The notes under the pieces were generated by a model, which ran no database searches, was not told the DNA's origin, and saw nothing but the letters and a program-made list of their open reading frames with translations. A stretch of 64,000 nucleotides of DNA from Mucilaginibacter gossypii (lineage in GTDB: Bacteria; Bacteroidota; Bacteroidia; Sphingobacteriales; Sphingobacteriaceae). The DNA is taken from NCBI RefSeq assembly GCF_900100945.1, contig NZ_FNCG01000018.1, positions 83,618 to 147,617 on the forward strand. Reading direction: 5' to 3'. This document shows positions 35,282-43,865 of this stretch, piece by piece. Every line of letters begins with the position of its first letter. The first letter of the stretch is position 1. The translations under genes were made by a program, and so were the position numbers.

Positions 35282-36706
35282 CTATCGCAAGGTAGCATAA
35301 TTATAAAACTGCAACCTGCCATTCCCTTGTATAGTAATGGTTTTGGTTTCAGTGGCGCCCTGGGCATTTTTGAGGGTAATATGCACCTGGTTATCTCCTT
35401 TTTGCAAAGGGATCCGTGCATAAGAAATATAAGCCGGCAGGCTTTGCCAGTTGCGGGTATCTGCTTTTTCAGATAGTAAGCTGTAAAGCTGAATGCCATA
35501 ACCGAGCCCTTCCAATAACCCGTTGGTTTTGCCATCACTTTTGGCAGCTGCACGTATCGAATATTCGGCTATCTTCTTCACAGCAAGGCGCGACAGGATC
35601 CCGCTCATTTCTTTTAATGCACGCTGCTGCAAAGTTTTAAATGCCAGCTCATTAATATCTTCAGCTTTTACCAATGACGCATCCTGGTTATTAACCGAGA
35701 TACTTGCGCTTGAATAATATGGCGTTTGCGCAACATATTTAGGAAATGCAACCCGTAGGCTTTCAACCGACTTGGTGTTCACCCTGTTCCTGTCACCGTC
35801 GTAATTAAAGGGAATTACCAGGCCTCCGGCAGCATCGGTAAAAAACAAGTCGCCGTTGCTGTTACGGATCAGGCTAAAAAACAGGTCGACCTGCGTTTTT
35901 ACCGGGGCAAGGCCGTTCTCCCAAAAAAATATCAGCTCACCGCCTTCCGATGGTTTTACAGGTTCATATTTAATGCCAAAGGTTGTTTCAAACTGGTCAG
36001 CTTCTGTTGTAAAACCGTTCAGCTTTGCCGTGCGGATCACGTCCTCCTCCAGTTCAACGGGCATCGGGGTACCGTAATAAGTTTTATCAGGACTTTTAAG
36101 GTAGATCTCAGCCGCGTTCCTGTATGATATAAATGCATTGTTTACATCGTTGTTGCTTTCATACAACATCCCCTGCAACGTCAGCGAAAATGCGTCGTTT
36201 GAGTAACGGCTGTCTTTATTGTTATACTTATCGCCCTGTTCCTGAGCCTGTAAAGTAATACGACGGGCTTCAACAATTGCATCCTCTGTTTTATTCAGGT
36301 ACAAATAATTGAGCGCCTTATAATAATGGATCATGAACTTTTCAAAATCCTCTCCTTTATACCTTTGCGATGCGGAATTAAGCAAAACGCCAACAGCGGC
36401 GTCAGATGCGCTGGTCAAACCTTCATCAAGCAACTGATCGGCCTGGTTAAAGTAGTTGTTGCTATTTTCGTACTCGCCTTTTAAATGGCAGATCCTCCCC
36501 TTCTCCATCAGGTACAGGAGCTTATTTCGGGGCTTTTGAATCAGGCTGTTATTATCAAGCTCCTTCTCGGCCTGGGGATAGTTACCGGCCGATACATTTT
36601 TGTAATAAGGAGCAACACTTTGATTATAGGTTGAACACGCCGATAAAAAAAGCATCAGCCCGATAAAAGAAAATACCCGGAGAATATGCGTACGTAAGTT
36701 GATCAT
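35282..36706 (-). CDS. COG3014-type TPR-containing lipoprotein
   Basis: A 474-residue lipoprotein. Start at ATG 36706 (MINLRTHIL); the frame upstream starts with TTG. The lipobox is FLSACS (Cys near 24). Helical repeats over about 30-200 (GNYPQAEKELDN, KGEYENSNNYFNQADQLL, YYKALNYLYLNKTEDAIVEARR) look TPR-like, and the C-terminal half is beta-rich. The family is often linked to lpoB-like genes, as here. Likely a periplasmic outer-membrane lipoprotein in cell-envelope assembly (inference from neighbours). Confidence 0.75.
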   Translation of the reverse strand: MINLRTHILRVFSFIGLMLFLSACSTYNQSVAPYYKNVSAGNYPQAEKELDNNSLIQKPRNKLLYLMEKGRICHLKGEYENSNNYFNQADQLLDEGLTSASDAAVGVLLNSASQRYKGEDFEKFMIHYYKALNYLYLNKTEDAIVEARRITLQAQEQGDKYNNKDSRYSNDAFSLTLQGMLYESNNDVNNAFISYRNAAEIYLKSPDKTYYGTPMPVELEEDVIRTAKLNGFTTEADQFETTFGIKYEPVKPSEGGELIFFWENGLAPVKTQVDLFFSLIRNSNGDLFFTDAAGGLVIPFNYDGDRNRVNTKSVESLRVAFPKYVAQTPYYSSASISVNNQDASLVKAEDINELAFKTLQQRALKEMSGILSRLAVKKIAEYSIRAAAKSDGKTNGLLEGLGYGIQLYSLLSEKADTRNWQSLPAYISYARIPLQKGDNQVHITLKNAQGATETKTITIQGNGRLQFYNYATLR

Positions 36707-36720
36707 TATTAAATGCAAAC

Positions 36721-36753
36721 TGCCCCGAACACAGGCGTACCATGTTCAGGGCA
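36721..36753 (-). other. Hairpin between lpoB and the TPR lipoprotein gene
   Basis: TGCCCCGAACA (36721-36731) and TGTTCAGGGCA (36743-36753) are inverted with one mismatch. There is no T-run on the minus strand, so it is more likely an mRNA-stability or partial attenuation element than a full terminator. Confidence 0.5.
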
Positions 36754-36769
36754 ATGATGTTTACCAGCT

Positions 36770-37363
36770 TTAGTTTTTAACGTATTTGGCAATTTTCTTT
36801 TCGCCTATCCAAACCACTTCATTTGTTTGAATGTTGGTAAGCTCCAGATTTACCTGGTAGTAAACAACTTTTTGGCGTTTGTGCGAATCAACTATTGAAT
36901 TGATTGAGCCCTGCAGTATATAATCGGCACCATTTTCCAGGCCAAATTTTTTCATGCTTGATACCGTAGCGTTTGTTTGCTGATCGGCCTTTTCGGCACG
37001 TAACTCATCACGTTTTTTACCGCCCTGCACCAAACGTACTTTTTGCGATTGGATGAATGAGCTTTCAATATCAGTTAAGAATGTTTCGGCATCAATATGT
37101 TCGTGGCTTTTATTTTGTACAAAGCCAACTATAACTACCGGGCGTTTACCCTGGTGCTCGTTAAGGTGAGTATCTATCCAGTTAGCACCTAAAATTTTTC
37201 CGGTAAGCTCATCGGCTGCCATTCGTGCATCACTGTTATTCCAGTTGCCGCTAACATCAATAGTTTGGTCGGTGCTAACGCGTGTAACCTGCCTTGAACA
37301 TGAGGCTATAAAAATCCCTGAAACTGCTATTGCAGCAACTGTTAAAATCCTGTTAAATTTCAT
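36770..37363 (-). CDS. LpoB-like penicillin-binding protein activator lipoprotein
   Basis: A 197-residue lipoprotein with lipobox FIASC (Cys22). The following region (DVSGNWNNSDARMAADELTG, ANWIDTHLNEHQGKRPVVIVGFVQNKS, then a Cys-free alpha/beta domain with YYQVNLELTNIQTNEVVWIGEKKIAKYV) matches the LpoB/COG3417 family. E. coli LpoB activates PBP1b from the outer membrane; an analogous role in peptidoglycan synthesis is inferred. Middle gene of a three-gene minus-strand operon. Confidence 0.82.
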   Translation of the reverse strand: MKFNRILTVAAIAVSGIFIASCSRQVTRVSTDQTIDVSGNWNNSDARMAADELTGKILGANWIDTHLNEHQGKRPVVIVGFVQNKSHEHIDAETFLTDIESSFIQSQKVRLVQGGKKRDELRAEKADQQTNATVSSMKKFGLENGADYILQGSINSIVDSHKRQKVVYYQVNLELTNIQTNEVVWIGEKKIAKYVKN

Positions 37364-37414
37364 TTGTAGTATATTATAAATTATGATGTGTTAGATTGAT
37401 TGTTGCTTAATTTG

Positions 37415-37831
37415 TTACCAGCCAAAACCGATACCGATGCTTGTACGGCCGCCCCAGCGGCCACCATAATAGCCGCCCCAGCGATTGCCCCATCCATAGT
37501 TTAAAAATGGCGAATAAGAGTAGCCGCCATATAAGCCCCATGACGGTGAATAATCATAATATCCGTTCATGCGTTCCTCATGCCGCCACGCGCGGTTTTG
37601 ACGGCGGCGTTCCAGTTTGGCTTCATACCAATCGTAAGCTTTGTAAGTATTTTGTATGGTTACCCCGTGCAGGCTGTTCAGGGTATCGGCAACCCTGATA
37701 TATTTTGCCTGGCTTTCCATGTAGCGTGGATTTTGATCGGCAACCAGCGATGCTGTTTCCTGGGCCTTTACGGCGCCACTAAACAAACCGCCTAAAAGCA
37801 TCAAGCCTATCATAAAGATATTCCTTTTCAT
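37415..37831 (-). CDS. Small secreted Tyr/Gly-rich protein
   Basis: A 138-residue protein with a signal peptide (about 1-23, ending VKAQE). The middle is helical and charged (EAKLERRRQNRAWRHEER). The last 45 residues are Tyr, Gly, Trp and Ser rich (YSPSWGLYGGYSYSPFLNY, GRWGGRTSIGIGFGW), a low-complexity tail often seen in envelope proteins. It is the first gene of the lpoB operon. No function assigned. Confidence 0.6.
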   Translation of the reverse strand: MKRNIFMIGLMLLGGLFSGAVKAQETASLVADQNPRYMESQAKYIRVADTLNSLHGVTIQNTYKAYDWYEAKLERRRQNRAWRHEERMNGYYDYSPSWGLYGGYSYSPFLNYGWGNRWGGYYGGRWGGRTSIGIGFGW

Positions 37832-38147
37832 TGCGCTTAATTTAATAAGTAAAGTTACGTAAAATGCAGTCCAAATATTACACAGGCACCGGGCATAAAC
37901 CGTTAAATTATGTTAATCGGGAGCATTTTTACTTAATTATGAATTGCAGGAGTACCATACGTTTTTTTTAACCATGAAAATGGTCTATATCATTGTCACT
38001 ATCGGTCATGGTGGCGCGTCATGATGATATATTTAACATTTATATAAAGCTAAAAGCAAAATGCACAAAGCCTAAAGCTTAACATTCTGTTTATTAACAT
38101 TATTTAATTATTTTATGTGAATTAATTATTAGACGCTCTATCATATC
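37832..38147. other. 316-bp divergent intergenic region
   Basis: Apart from the AAAGC-unit repeat at 38051-38079 I see no gene, terminator or clear promoter box. Confidence 0.4.
38051..38079. repeat. Dispersed AAAGC-unit repeat (copy 2)
   Basis: Nearly identical to 33300-33328 in the same orientation (one difference, ATGC versus ACGC). Unit spacing is about 7 bases. Confidence 0.75.
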
Positions 38148-38633
38148 ATGAAAAAATCAACCTATACCCTGTTTATTATTGGCTTTACTGCGATACTGTC
38201 TGCCTCGGTTGCCAACGCGCAAACCAAGGCCTTTAAACCAAAAGACCAGCAGTTATTTAACACCATCGCACACATGGATAGTGTAATGTTCAACGCCTTT
38301 AACGGCCGTAATTTAGAAGTGATGAAAACACTGTTTGCGCCCGATGTTGAATTTTATAATGACGGTAAGGGCTTAACCGACTATGACGGCACCATGGCCG
38401 GCTTTAAAGGAATTTTTGAAAACAAACAAGCCGCCGACCTGCGCCGCGACCTGCTTAAAGAAACGCTTGAGGTTTACCCCATGCCCGGTTTTGGCGCTAT
38501 TGAAATGGGTACGCATCGTTTCACACATACCGAAAACGGCCAACCGGTAATCGGCCTAATGAAATTCGTACACATTTGGCAGTATAAGGACGGGCAATGG
38601 AAAGTGACAAGGGTAGTAAGTGTAGGACATTAA
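38148..38633 (+). CDS. Secreted NTF2-like (DUF4440-type) protein
   Basis: A 161-residue protein with a signal peptide (about 1-24, ending ANAQT). The body has the NTF2/SnoaL-like pattern: helix FNTIAHMDSVMFNAFNGRNLEVMKTLFAPDVEFYNDG is visible in pieces, followed by RFTHTENGQPVIGLMKFVHIWQYKDGQWKVTRV strands. This fold makes a small-molecule pocket; catalytic and binding versions exist. It is periplasmic. Substrate unknown. Confidence 0.78.
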   Translation: MKKSTYTLFIIGFTAILSASVANAQTKAFKPKDQQLFNTIAHMDSVMFNAFNGRNLEVMKTLFAPDVEFYNDGKGLTDYDGTMAGFKGIFENKQAADLRRDLLKETLEVYPMPGFGAIEMGTHRFTHTENGQPVIGLMKFVHIWQYKDGQWKVTRVVSVGH

Positions 38634-38701
38634 TTATGCTAACAGATCCGTTAAGTGTTTTGAATTTCCCTCTCAAGCGCGGGGCTTTCGCAATATAACC
38701 C

Positions 38702-38731
38702 GCCGGTTCAGGCATTCGTGCTTGAACCGGC
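38702..38731. terminator. Hairpin between convergent genes
   Basis: GCCGGTTCA/TGAACCGGC is a perfect 9-bp stem. T-tract support is weak on both sides (ATTTTT starts 10 bases later on the plus strand), so termination is possible but not certain. Confidence 0.5.
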
Positions 38732-38771
38732 AATCGCGCCATTTTTAACTATCACCAACTCTCAAGTTTCT

Positions 38772-40406
38772 TCAATACGAACTCACATTGCTATAGTCAA
38801 CATTTGTAATCCCGCTATAATCAGGCACAAACGTATTTTCGCTGCTGATGGCCATATCAAACTCAAACGATGCCGGATAAGGTGTGTTTAACAAACTGCC
38901 TTTGGGGATGTAAGGGAACAACTCGCCATAAGTCAGGATCTGGCTGTGGTTAACACGACGGTAAATATACATGCGGTGCAGGTCGCACGGTTTGCTTAAA
39001 CCCGCGGCACCTATCATTTGAATGGCGCTGCTCACCGTTTGCCGGTGAAAATTTGCCACACGTACTTTTTTATCATCCACTACCAGGCCTTTCATCAGGC
39101 TTTTATCCTGTGTAGCCACACCGGTTGGACAGGTGTTCGTGTTGCATTCCAGCGCCTGGATGCAGCCAAGGGCGAACATCATGCCACGGGCACTGTTGCA
39201 CATATCGGCGCCGAGGGCAAAATTTTTGACCAGGTCAAAACCCGTGGCTACTTTGCCTGATGCTATAAGCTTGATATGTTTTTTAAGATCGAACCCGGTC
39301 AGCGCATCATAAACAAAAGCCAAAGCCTCGCGCAGCGGCATCCCTACCGAGTTACTGAACTCAAGCGGGGCAGCGCCGGTGCCGCCTTCTCCTCCATCAA
39401 CAGTAATAAAATCAGGAGTAATGCCTGTTTTAACCATGGCCTTGCAAATAGCTAAAAACTCGCTTTTATGACCTACACACAATTTAAATCCGATTGGCTT
39501 GCCGCCTGAAAGATCCCGAAGCTTTTGAATAAATACCATCAGCTCCAATGGATTGGTGAACGCGGTATGGTATGGCGGCGATACTACATCCTCCCCCATC
39601 TCCACCAGCCTGATCCGTGCAATTTCAGGAGTGACTTTGGCAGCGGGCAATATCCCGCCATGACCGGGCTTTGCTCCTTGCGACAGCTTGATCTCGATCA
39701 TTTTCACTTGTGGCAGCACCGCGCGTTCGGCAAAGGCATTGTAGTTGATAGTACCATCCTTATGGCGGCAACTGAAATAGCCGGTGCCTATTTGCCAAAT
39801 GATATCGCCGCCCGGTTGCAAGTGGTAATCACTCAATCCGCCCTCGCCGGTGTTATGCGCAAAGTTATCCAGTTTTGCACCGCCGTTAAGGGCCAGTATG
39901 GCGTTCATACTCAACGAACCAAAGCTCATGGCCGAAATATTAAATACGCTGGCCATATAAGGCTGCGTACAGGATGCCCCGCCGACCTTTACACGGGGAT
40001 CCATATTTAATTTATGGTGATCAATAGCGGCGATGCTATGGTTAAGCCATTCGTAGCCATTATCATAAACATCAAGCTCGGTACCAAAGGGGCGGGTGTC
40101 ATCAACCTTTTTGGCTCGCTGGTAAATTACGCTCCTGTTTTGACGGTTAAAAGGCGTACCGTTGGTATCGCTTTCAATAAAGTACTGGTATATTTTGGGT
40201 CTTAACTCTTCCATCAAATACCTCAGGTGGCCAAATACAGGGTAATTGCGCACAATGCTATGCTTAGGCTGCACCATATCATAAAAACCGATAAGATATA
40301 TAGGTCCAATGAACAGGAACGACCATGCAGCGGGTGGCCAGATGACAGTCCACAAAGCAAGCATACTGAATATGATAAAGAACGAAACAACGAAGAGCTT
40401 TCTCAT
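38772..40406 (-). CDS. FMN-binding glutamate synthase family protein (membrane-anchored)
   Basis: A 544-residue protein. Two hydrophobic helices at the N-terminus (about 4-24, 28-44) precede a domain like the FMN/Fe-S core of the glutamate synthase large subunit. Motifs include GHGGILPAAKVTPEIARIR, FITVDGGEGGTGAAPLEFSN and the cluster-binding run ARGMMFALGCIQALECNTN continuing CPTGVATQD, which holds three of the [3Fe-4S] cysteines. The glutaminase domain is absent, so it cannot by itself be a GOGAT; it is a stand-alone oxidoreductase of unknown physiological substrate. Common in many bacteria. Confidence 0.88.
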   Translation of the reverse strand: MRKLFVVSFFIIFSMLALWTVIWPPAAWSFLFIGPIYLIGFYDMVQPKHSIVRNYPVFGHLRYLMEELRPKIYQYFIESDTNGTPFNRQNRSVIYQRAKKVDDTRPFGTELDVYDNGYEWLNHSIAAIDHHKLNMDPRVKVGGASCTQPYMASVFNISAMSFGSLSMNAILALNGGAKLDNFAHNTGEGGLSDYHLQPGGDIIWQIGTGYFSCRHKDGTINYNAFAERAVLPQVKMIEIKLSQGAKPGHGGILPAAKVTPEIARIRLVEMGEDVVSPPYHTAFTNPLELMVFIQKLRDLSGGKPIGFKLCVGHKSEFLAICKAMVKTGITPDFITVDGGEGGTGAAPLEFSNSVGMPLREALAFVYDALTGFDLKKHIKLIASGKVATGFDLVKNFALGADMCNSARGMMFALGCIQALECNTNTCPTGVATQDKSLMKGLVVDDKKVRVANFHRQTVSSAIQMIGAAGLSKPCDLHRMYIYRRVNHSQILTYGELFPYIPKGSLLNTPYPASFEFDMAISSENTFVPDYSGITNVDYSNVSSY

Positions 40407-40525
40407 GGATAGTTAATTTTATATGAAGCGGCTATTAAGTTTGATAAAAATAGATTTATAATTTAAACAATAGGGCAAATTTGTGGTTAAGAAACTTACT
40501 CAATGTCGTTTTAAAGTCAAAAAGT

Positions 40526-40566
40526 AAAAATAGATGTTTAAACATCTATTTTTGTGCTTATCTTTG
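40526..40566 (+). promoter_or_regulatory. yceI promoter with a perfect 28-bp palindrome
   Basis: A perfect palindrome spans 40526-40553 (core TAGATGTTTAAACATCTA). TATCTTTG at 40559-40566 matches the -7 consensus. The palindrome covers the -33 region, so a dimeric repressor, plausibly of the MarR type often linked to YceI, is expected. Confidence 0.7.
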
Positions 40567-40591
40567 TATCAACAAAAAAGAAATAAAAATC

Positions 40592-41134
40592 ATGGCAACA
40601 GAAACAGCAACAAAATGGGTTATTGACCCTATGCACTCAGAAGTACAATTTAAAGTTAAACACCTGGTTATTTCAACCGTGAGTGGTTTTTTCAAAAGCT
40701 TTAACGGTGAGTTATTAACTGATAATGATGATTTTGAAAATGCTGAAATTGATTTCTCTTTAGATATCAACAGCATTGACACCAATCAGACACAACGCGA
40801 CGAGCACTTGAAATCGGCCGAATTTTTTGACGCTGAAAAATATCCACAGATTGTTTTCAAATCAACTTCATTTACCAAAACTGATGATGAAGAGTATGAA
40901 TTGAAAGGTAACCTGACCATTAAAGATCAAACCAAACCGGTAACGCTCGACGTAGAATTTGGTGGTTCGGCTGCCGACTTTTATGGCAATACCAAAGCTG
41001 GTTTCGAGATCAGCGGTAAAATCAACCGTAAAGATTTCGGTTTAACCTGGGACGGTGTAACCGAAGCCGGTTCAATTGTAGTTGGCGAAGACATTAAATT
41101 GTTGATCAACATACAGTTTACTAAACAAGCTTAA
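40592..41134 (+). CDS. YceI-family periplasm-type lipid-binding protein
   Basis: A 180-residue YceI-like protein. The ATG at 40592 (MATETATKWVIDPMHSEVQF) is chosen because the -7 box lies at 40559; the frame upstream to 40481 overlaps the promoter. The signature DPMHSEVQFKVKHLVISTVSG, the DINSIDTNQTQRDEHLKSAEFFD segment and ending GSIVVGEDIKLLINIQF fit the polyisoprenoid-binding YceI beta-barrel. No signal peptide, so this one is probably cytoplasmic. Followed by two stacked hairpins. Confidence 0.9.
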   Translation: MATETATKWVIDPMHSEVQFKVKHLVISTVSGFFKSFNGELLTDNDDFENAEIDFSLDINSIDTNQTQRDEHLKSAEFFDAEKYPQIVFKSTSFTKTDDEEYELKGNLTIKDQTKPVTLDVEFGGSAADFYGNTKAGFEISGKINRKDFGLTWDGVTEAGSIVVGEDIKLLINIQFTKQA

Positions 41135-41168
41135 TTGTTTTAATACTGTTGCTGTGTTTTAACTTTTA

Positions 41169-41208
41169 AAATGCCGCTGTTGTTAAAGGATCCAAACAAC
41201 ACGGCATT
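41169..41208 (+). terminator. First of two hairpins after yceI
   Basis: AATGCCG (41171-41177) pairs with CGGCATT (41202-41208), and GTTGTT with AACAAC inside. No strong T-run follows, so termination is completed by the next hairpin. Confidence 0.5.
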
Positions 41209-41243
41209 ATTGAAACAGCAAAACAGGTTAAAATTTAAATAGC

Positions 41244-41284
41244 AAAGCCATTCTGATTTAATCGGGATGGCTTTGTTGTTTTTA
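41244..41284 (+). terminator. Terminator after yceI
   Basis: AAAGCCAT/ATGGCTTT with CTGATT/AATCGG extending the stem, followed by GTTGTTTTT. Confidence 0.75.
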
Positions 41285-41334
41285 GATGGATTTTGCTTTC
41301 AATTGGTTAATTTTAAAACGAGTAACCAAGCCTT

Positions 41335-42099
41335 ATGAAACACCTTTCAATTCTGTTCGTTATTTTACTAATATCAGCATGTACTCACCCTCAAAAGAGG
41401 AAAAAAGTAAATTCATTGATAAACATCGTTAAAGCAGACAATACATCCCCCTCTATAAACGACACTATAAACATCAGCACTGTTAAAACAGATACGATCA
41501 AATACTCAAAAAAAGAGCTAAAAAGAATTCTGTACTACAACTCCGAATTGGGTAATAAGATACCGCTTTCTCCGGATGCTACCTACAACGAGGGGCCATT
41601 AAGTAACCGTCCCAACGATACAAGTTATATAAACTACGGCAGCGAGAATGGGATGGACAATTATTATCTCTTATACGCGTATTTCCTGATGCTTAAAACC
41701 GGGAAGGAAAAATATGCGGATCAAAGAGAGAAATTGATCAAAATGTATCAGGATATAAATTTTATATATGAACAGCTGGCCGGCGGAGGTACGTATTTCG
41801 ACCATCAGCAAGCACGTATATTTGGCTACGCTGAATATTCTGTTTATAAATACAAATACCATGAAGAGAATAAGGATTTTAAAAAATATAATGTAGTAAA
41901 ACAAAAACAGCTTTACATCAAGCTGCTAAAACAACATATTGATGATGAATTAAATGCTATATTTTTTACTGGCGAGGAAACCCAAAAGCTTAAATTAAAA
42001 AAAGCATTGACAGAAAAGGCTGATGATATCGATCATTTAATAACAGGATATTTTTACCTGGAAGAGGCCCAGGAGTTTCAAAATTCGAAATACTACTAA
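41335..42099 (+). CDS. Lipoprotein of unknown function
   Basis: A 254-residue lipoprotein with lipobox LISAC (Cys16). A Lys-rich and Asn/Ser/Thr-rich linker (about 20-60) precedes a helical domain from about 60 (KKELKRILYYNSELGNK) rich in Tyr, Lys and Glu. No family recognised. It is expected to be anchored in a membrane facing the periplasm. Base composition is slightly more AT-rich than its neighbours, which may hint at weak conservation or acquisition. Confidence 0.6.
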   Translation: MKHLSILFVILLISACTHPQKRKKVNSLINIVKADNTSPSINDTINISTVKTDTIKYSKKELKRILYYNSELGNKIPLSPDATYNEGPLSNRPNDTSYINYGSENGMDNYYLLYAYFLMLKTGKEKYADQREKLIKMYQDINFIYEQLAGGGTYFDHQQARIFGYAEYSVYKYKYHEENKDFKKYNVVKQKQLYIKLLKQHIDDELNAIFFTGEETQKLKLKKALTEKADDIDHLITGYFYLEEAQEFQNSKYY

Positions 42100-42183
42100 A
42101 GAACTAAACGGCAGTTATCAATTTCAAGTTTTACCAAATGTCAATAACCTTGATTTTCAAGCGCTTTTTAAACCAAGTAGCTG

Positions 42184-42191
42184 TATCTTTG
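42184..42191 (+). promoter_or_regulatory. Candidate -7 box upstream of the Sua5 gene
   Basis: TATCTTTG matches TAnnTTTG, 11 bases before the ATG, implying a very short leader. No TTG at the expected -33 distance. Confidence 0.4.
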
Positions 42192-42202
42192 TTTTTATAC
42201 TT

Positions 42203-42823
42203 ATGTTAATTAAAATATATCCCGAAAACCCTAATCCAAAGGCTATTGAGCAGGTGGTTGAGGTGTTAAAAAAAGGCGGCCTCATCATATACCCTACCGA
42301 TACCATTTATGGTTTAGGCTGCGATATCACCAACCACCGCGCTATTGAGGCCATTTGTAAGATCAGGAACATCAAACCCGAAAAAGCAAACTTCTCATTC
42401 ATTTGCTATGATCTGAGCCATATTTCTGATTACATCAAACCGATTGACAATACTACTTTTCGCGTGCTCAAGAAAGCGTTGCCGGGGCCATTTACATTCA
42501 TATTCAATGCCAGTCATATGGTTCCCAAAATGCTCAGCTCCAACAAAAAAACGGTTGGTATCAGGGTGCCCGACAATAATATAGCCCGCGAAATTGTGCG
42601 TGTGTTGGGTAATCCGATACTTTCTACATCTATAAGGGACGACGACGATATTATCGAGTACTCAACCGATCCGGAGCTGATCCACGAAAAATATGAAGAC
42701 CTGGTGGATATTGTGATCGATGGTGGTTATGGCGACAACATCCCATCAACCATAGTTGATTGCACTACCGGCGACTTTGATATTGTTCGTGAAGGTAAAG
42801 GTGATTTGGAGTTGTATTTGTAG
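42203..42823 (+). CDS. L-threonylcarbamoyladenylate synthase (Sua5/YciO/YrdC family)
   Basis: A 206-residue protein of the YrdC/Sua5 fold that makes threonylcarbamoyl-AMP for the t6A37 modification of tRNAs. Motifs: GLIIYPTDTIYGLGCD (25-40), the basic pocket KPEKANFSFICYDLSHI, ALPGPFTFIF and the late STIVDCTTG that closes the active site. The single-domain length corresponds to YrdC/YciO-type proteins rather than long Sua5. An essential translation-fidelity gene, unlinked from other t6A genes here. Confidence 0.9.
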   Translation: MLIKIYPENPNPKAIEQVVEVLKKGGLIIYPTDTIYGLGCDITNHRAIEAICKIRNIKPEKANFSFICYDLSHISDYIKPIDNTTFRVLKKALPGPFTFIFNASHMVPKMLSSNKKTVGIRVPDNNIAREIVRVLGNPILSTSIRDDDDIIEYSTDPELIHEKYEDLVDIVIDGGYGDNIPSTIVDCTTGDFDIVREGKGDLELYL

Positions 42824-42884
42824 AAAAGCCTTAAATATTACAGGGCATTGCACTACTATGTGAACACATCTTTAACTAAAAGAA

Positions 42885-43039
42885 AATGTCATTTCGATTG
42901 AGCAGCTGGGCATCGGCGCTGGGGCGAAAGAGAAATCTCCTACGCCTGTAGAGCCGTACACATGTTTTAGAACAAGGCGTATAAGATTTCTCCTGCCCCC
43001 TTCACACATTTTCCACAACCGGTTCGTCGAAATGACATT
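42885..43039. repeat. 155-bp long palindromic intergenic element
   Basis: Outer arms AATGTCATTTCGA (42885-42897) and TCGAAATGACATT (43027-43039) are perfect. Inner arms AGAAATCTCC...CGCC and GGCG...AGATTTCTCC extend the fold into a long hairpin. The TCATTTCGA/AGAAATCTC vocabulary recurs in intergenic repeats of many Bacteroidota genomes. It separates convergent Sua5 and trpA transcripts. Confidence 0.8.
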
Positions 43040-43080
43040 CGGTTTTATTCATTAATATTCATCGCCCGGTGTATATTTTT

Positions 43081-43851
43081 TTACGGCCTTATCCCTTTCA
43101 CAAACCCCTCAATGTTATCCATATAACCTTCCTCACCTAAAAGCTTCACAAATTTGCTGCCTATTATTGCCCCATTGGCATAATTACATGCTTTGGTAAA
43201 GCTGCTGCTATCAGTAATCCCAAAACCAATAATGGTTGGATTCTTTAGCTTCATCGCGGTAATGCGTTTGTAGTATTCTTCTACACTATCACTCAGTTTC
43301 AGGTTATAGCCGGTTATTGTTGATGACGACAGCAGGTAGATAAAGCTGTTGCTCAGTTCATCAATTTTGCGGATGCGCTCTTCGGATGTTTGCGGGGTTA
43401 CCAGGAATATATTGCTCAGGCCGTTATCGATAAAATATGACGAGTACATTTTTTCATATTCATAGATCGGCAGATCGGGTACAATAATACCGTCAACACC
43501 TACCTCGGCAGCCTTTTTACAAAACCGTTCAACACCATATTGTGCAATGGGATTAAAATAGCCCATAAGCAAAATAGGAATACTTACCCTGCTGCGCAGT
43601 TCGGCAAGCTCTTCAAACAAAACTTTAAGGCTCATGCCATTTTCCAATGCTACCTCTGAGCTATGCTGAATAGTCGGGCCATCAGCGACGGGATCAGAAT
43701 AAGGAAAACCGATCTCCAGGAAATCGGCACCTGATTTCTCAAGGGCTTCAGCAATATCAACTGTAGTGTTCAGCGCTGGGTAACCGGCGGTAAAGTATAT
43801 AGATAACAGGTTATTGTTTTTTGATGCAAAAAGTTTGTTTAAACGGTTCAT
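43081..43851 (-). CDS. trpA: Tryptophan synthase alpha subunit
   Basis: A 256-residue TIM-barrel enzyme that splits indole-3-glycerol phosphate and passes indole to TrpB. Catalytic acids are present: E46 (FLEIGFPYSDP) and D57 (ADGPTIQ). Further motifs are GIIVPDLP and the phosphate site near the end (IIGSKFVKLLGE). It is the last gene of the trp operon, separated from trpB by a 108-base gap that holds a heptamer repeat pair. Confidence 0.95.
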   Translation of the reverse strand: MNRLNKLFASKNNNLLSIYFTAGYPALNTTVDIAEALEKSGADFLEIGFPYSDPVADGPTIQHSSEVALENGMSLKVLFEELAELRSRVSIPILLMGYFNPIAQYGVERFCKKAAEVGVDGIIVPDLPIYEYEKMYSSYFIDNGLSNIFLVTPQTSEERIRKIDELSNSFIYLLSSSTITGYNLKLSDSVEEYYKRITAMKLKNPTIIGFGITDSSSFTKACNYANGAIIGSKFVKLLGEEGYMDNIEGFVKGIRP

Positions 43852-43865
43852 TGTATTTTATTTGT

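Noticed and set aside
38772..40406. Glutamate synthase subunit linked to the GS block
   Set aside because: It lacks the glutaminase domain and is far from glnN; it belongs to the stand-alone FMN/Fe-S family.
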